Assembly (NCBI GenBank): GCA_023253905.1
Contig: JALREG010000198.1
Location: forward strand, 1 to 15,842
Direction of reading: 5' to 3'
Length of the DNA: 15,842 nt
Source: Burkholderiaceae bacterium
GTDB lineage: Bacteria; Pseudomonadota; Gammaproteobacteria; Burkholderiales; Burkholderiaceae
Made by a program: the position numbers and the translations under genes. Shown piece after piece: positions 13,786-15,842 of this stretch (position 1 is the stretch's first letter; the number at the start of each line of letters is the position of its first letter). The notes beneath the pieces are model-generated. The model did no database searches and was not told the DNA's origin. It worked only from the letters and a program-made list of their open reading frames with translations.

Positions 13786-15842
13786 ATGAAGCGAATGCTG
13801 TTTAACGCCACGCACGCAGAGGAACTGCGCGTGGCGATTGTCGATGGCCAGAAGCTCATTGACATCGATATCGAATCCGCTGGTCGCGAGACCCGCAAGA
13901 GCAACATCTACAAGGGCATCATCACGCGGGTGGAGCCCAGCCTCGAGGCCTGCTTCGTCAATTACGGCGAAGAGCGGCACGGTTTTCTCCCGTTCAAGGA
14001 AATTTCCAAGGCGTTCTTCAAGGCAGGGGCTGACTCTCGCTCCCGTATTCAAGATGCGGTGAGCGAAGGGCAGGAGCTCATCGTTCAGGTGGAAAAAGAA
14101 GAGCGTGGTAACAAGGGCGCGGCCCTCACTACCTTCATTTCACTCGCGGGCCGATACCTGGTTCTGATGCCTAACAATCCTCGCGGCGGCGGCGTGTCGC
14201 GCAGGGTGGAAGGTGAAGATCGTCAGGAACTTCGCGAGACCATGGAAAAGCTCGAGCACCCCGCTGGCATGAGCCTGATCGCCCGCACGGCGGGCATCGG
14301 GCGCAACGCCGAAGAGCTGCAGTGGGATCTCAACTACCTCCTGAAGCTCTGGACTGCCATCGAGAGTGCCGCCGGTTCTGCGCCCGGGCCGTTCCTCATC
14401 TACCAGGAATCCAGCCTCGTCATCCGGGCGATCCGCGACTACTTCACCGCAGATATCGGCGAAATCCTGATCGACACCGACGACATCGCCGAGCAGGCGC
14501 GCCAGTTCATGGCGCATGTCATGCCGGACACCGTCAATCGGGTGAAGCGTTATCGCGACGATGTGCCGCTTTACTCGCGTTTTCAGATCGAGCATCAGAT
14601 TGAATCGGCGTTCTCGCGGGTCGTGCCGCTGCCTTCGGGCGGGTCCGTGGTCATCGATCACACCGAGGCGCTGGTCGCAATCGACGTGAACTCGGCTCGT
14701 GCGACCAAAGGCGCGGACATCGAAGAGACTGCGCTGCGCACCAATCTGGAAGCGGCCGACGAGGCGGCGCGGCAGATGCGCCTGCGCGACCTCGGTGGCC
14801 TGATTGTCATCGACTTCATCGACATGGAGAGCGCCAAGAACCAGCGGGAGGTCGAGCAGCGGCTGAAGGAAGCGCTCCATTACGATCGGGCGCGGGTTCA
14901 GACCGGAAAGATTTCCCGGTTCGGCCTGATGGAGTTATCGCGTCAGCGGCTGCGCCCAGCCCTGAACGAGGGTACACACATCACCTGCCCGCGATGCACA
15001 GGCACTGGAGTCATCCGCGACACCGAATCGTCGGCACTGCATGTCCTGCGCATGGTGCAAGAAGAGTCGATGAAGGAAAACACCGCAGCCGTGTGGGTCC
15101 AGGTACCGGTCGAGGTGGCCACGTATCTGTTGAACGAGAAGCGGGCCGAAGTGGCCAAGCTCGAAGCCCGGCACAAGGTCGAGATCGTCCTGGTTCCCAA
15201 CCGTAATCTGGAAACCCCGCACTACCGCCTTGAGCGCGTCCGGCACGACGACGACCGCCTGGCGAACTACCGCGCGAGCTACTCCATCGCCGATGCGCCT
15301 TCGGACGACAACGCATACTTCGAGTCGCGCCTGGAGCCGGCCAAGCCCAAGCAGGAGGCCGCGGTGCGGGCGGTCACCCCCGACCAGCCTCCGCCCCCCA
15401 GTGCGCCGCCGCGGGAAGAGCGCAAGGAGCCCGCAGCGGCTACCGTGGCGCCCGCGCCCGCCAAACCCGTGCAGCCAGCGGCCAGTTCCGATGGGCTGAT
15501 GGGCAAGATTTTCGGGTGGTTCAGGCGTAAGCCCGCCAATGAGGCACATGCCACGCCGCCTGCCGCCGCGCCGGCTGCGCAGCCTGCGGCGGAAGCCCGC
15601 CCCGAGGAAGGATCGCGGCGCTCGCGTTCCGAGCGCGGTGATGGTCGCGGCTCAAGGAACGGTGGATCGCGCGACGGGCGCGGTCAGCGAGAGGGTCGCG
15701 ACAACCGAGAGGGTCGTGAAAGTCGCGAGGGCCGGGAGAGTCGCGAAGGCCGCGAGAATCGCGAAGGCCGGGAAAGCCGCGACGGTCGCGAGAACCGCGA
15801 GGGCCGCGACAACCGCGAAGGTCGTGAAAATCGAGAGGGTCG
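13786..15842 (+). CDS. rne: Ribonuclease E, N-terminal and part of C-terminal region
   Basis: The first 685 codons are present; the gene continues past the right edge. RNase E is the endonuclease that starts mRNA decay and matures rRNA and tRNA. It begins [20 protein letters not shown] with an S1 domain (about 36-118). Arg167/Thr168 of the 5' sensor ([16 protein letters not shown]) are present. The metal-binding Asp300 ([12 protein letters not shown]) and Asp343 (LIVIDFIDM) and the zinc-link CPRC (401-404) correspond to E. coli 303, 346 and 404/407. The tail holds an amphipathic membrane-targeting-like helix ([13 protein letters not shown], 570-582), an Ala/Pro-rich linker and an Arg/Glu-rich repeat from residue 631. 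A GGGAG Shine-Dalgarno lies 8 bases before ATG 13786. Confidence 0.97.
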   Translation, partial: MKRMLFNATHAEELRVAIVDGQKLIDIDIESAGRETRKSNIYKGIITRVEPSLEACFVNYGEERHGFLPFKEISKAFFKAGADSRSRIQDAVSEGQELIVQVEKEERGNKGAALTTFISLAGRYLVLMPNNPRGGGVSRRVEGEDRQELRETMEKLEHPAGMSLIARTAGIGRNAEELQWDLNYLLKLWTAIESAAGSAPGPFLIYQESSLVIRAIRDYFTADIGEILIDTDDIAEQARQFMAHVMPDTVNRVKRYRDDVPLYSRFQIEHQIESAFSRVVPLPSGGSVVIDHTEALVAIDVNSARATKGADIEETALRTNLEAADEAARQMRLRDLGGLIVIDFIDMESAKNQREVEQRLKEALHYDRARVQTGKISRFGLMELSRQRLRPALNEGTHITCPRCTGTGVIRDTESSALHVLRMVQEESMKENTAAVWVQVPVEVATYLLNEKRAEVAKLEARHKVEIVLVPNRNLETPHYRLERVRHDDDRLANYRASYSIADAPSDDNAYFESRLEPAKPKQEAAVRAVTPDQPPPPSAPPREERKEPAAATVAPAPAKPVQPAASSDGLMGKIFGWFRRKPANEAHATPPAAAPAAQPAAEARPEEGSRRSRSERGDGRGSRNGGSRDGRGQREGRDNREGRESREGRESREGRENREGRESRDGRENREGRDNREGRENREG
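15676..15842 (+). repeat. 18-bp in-frame tandem repeat in rne
   Basis: Nine consecutive 18-base units start at 15676, 15694, 15712, 15730, 15748, 15766, 15784, 15802 and 15820, and a tenth begins at the window edge. They code Gly-Arg-(Glu/Asp)-(Asn/Ser)-Arg-(Glu/Asp). The first is degenerate (GRGQRE); the others vary only at positions 3, 4 and 6. Synonymous codons differ between units (cgc/cgt/cga/cgg, gag/gaa), so the repeat has been kept at the protein level for some time. It forms part of the Arg-rich disordered RNA-binding region of RNase E. Confidence 0.93.

Noticed and set aside
13480..14052. 190-residue minus-strand open frame across the rne leader and start
   Set aside because: It lies opposite the conserved S1 region of rne, has no recognisable domain, and is typical of GC-rich antisense frames.
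14140..14880. 246-residue minus-strand open frame
   Set aside because: It is fully antisense to the catalytic domain of RNase E, whose conserved motifs decide the true strand.
14935..15549. 204-residue minus-strand open frame
   Set aside because: Antisense to rne; no start context or family resemblance.
15676..15842. Regular 18-base repeats as a CRISPR array
   Set aside because: Units are contiguous without spacers, in frame in rne, and vary at synonymous sites.

Overview
This GC-rich window looks like a chromosomal housekeeping region of a betaproteobacterium, most likely in the order Burkholderiales. Two things support this. The proteins match the proteobacterial families closely (LepA, DegQ/MucD, FabF, AcpP, FabG, FabD, FabH, PlsX, L32, YceD, YceF-type Maf, RluC, RNase E). 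The gene order rne / rluC / (HAD phosphatase, Rieske protein, S49 peptidase, RsmI-like methyltransferase) / maf / yceD-rpmF-plsX-fabH-fabD-fabG-acpP-fabF / degP / lepA is the one I know from that order; it is an expanded form of the E. coli rne-rluC-yceF-yceD-rpmF-plsX-fab block. I see no mobile element, tRNA, rRNA, CRISPR array or integration scar. I cannot name a genus.

Layout. Positions 1-391 (minus) hold the first 130 codons of lepA. A two-hairpin gap separates it from a periplasmic DegQ/MucD-type protease (497-1963, minus). Then comes a small two-TM protein that resembles YgfX/CptA (2072-2554, minus), and then the lipid and ribosome operon, all on the minus strand: fabF, acpP, fabG, fabD, fabH, plsX, rpmF and yceD (2610-8756). 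Only about 23 bases separate yceD from the divergent plus-strand pair maf - RsmI-like methyltransferase (8780-10149). That pair converges on, and overlaps by 36 bases, a minus-strand operon read in the order rluC, HAD phosphatase, Rieske protein, S49 peptidase (10114-13251); each junction is a 4-base ATGA overlap. A 534-base gap carries the promoter and long leader of rne, which runs on the plus strand from 13786 off the right end.

How the genes work together. YceD and L32 link ribosome assembly to PlsX (acyl-phosphate for phospholipid synthesis) and the FabD/FabH/FabG/FabF/AcpP elongation cycle. RluC, RNase E and LepA belong to ribosome and RNA metabolism. DegQ/MucD and the S49 peptidase handle envelope protein quality control.

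Main points of interest: (1) the rpoE-rseA-rseB block, which I expect between fabF and degP in Burkholderiales, is absent; (2) overlapping, oppositely oriented -10 hexamers sit in the tiny yceD/maf gap and predict a leaderless maf transcript; (3) RNase E carries a charge-balanced 18-bp tandem repeat coding Gly-Arg-Glu-Asn-Arg-Glu-type hexapeptides that continues past the window; (4) rne has a leader of about 500 nt that is likely regulatory; (5) several stem-loops sit between the fab, rpmF/plsX and degP/lepA genes. I found no convincing previously undescribed multi-gene system: gene content is ordinary and the novelty is in regulatory architecture and gene loss.
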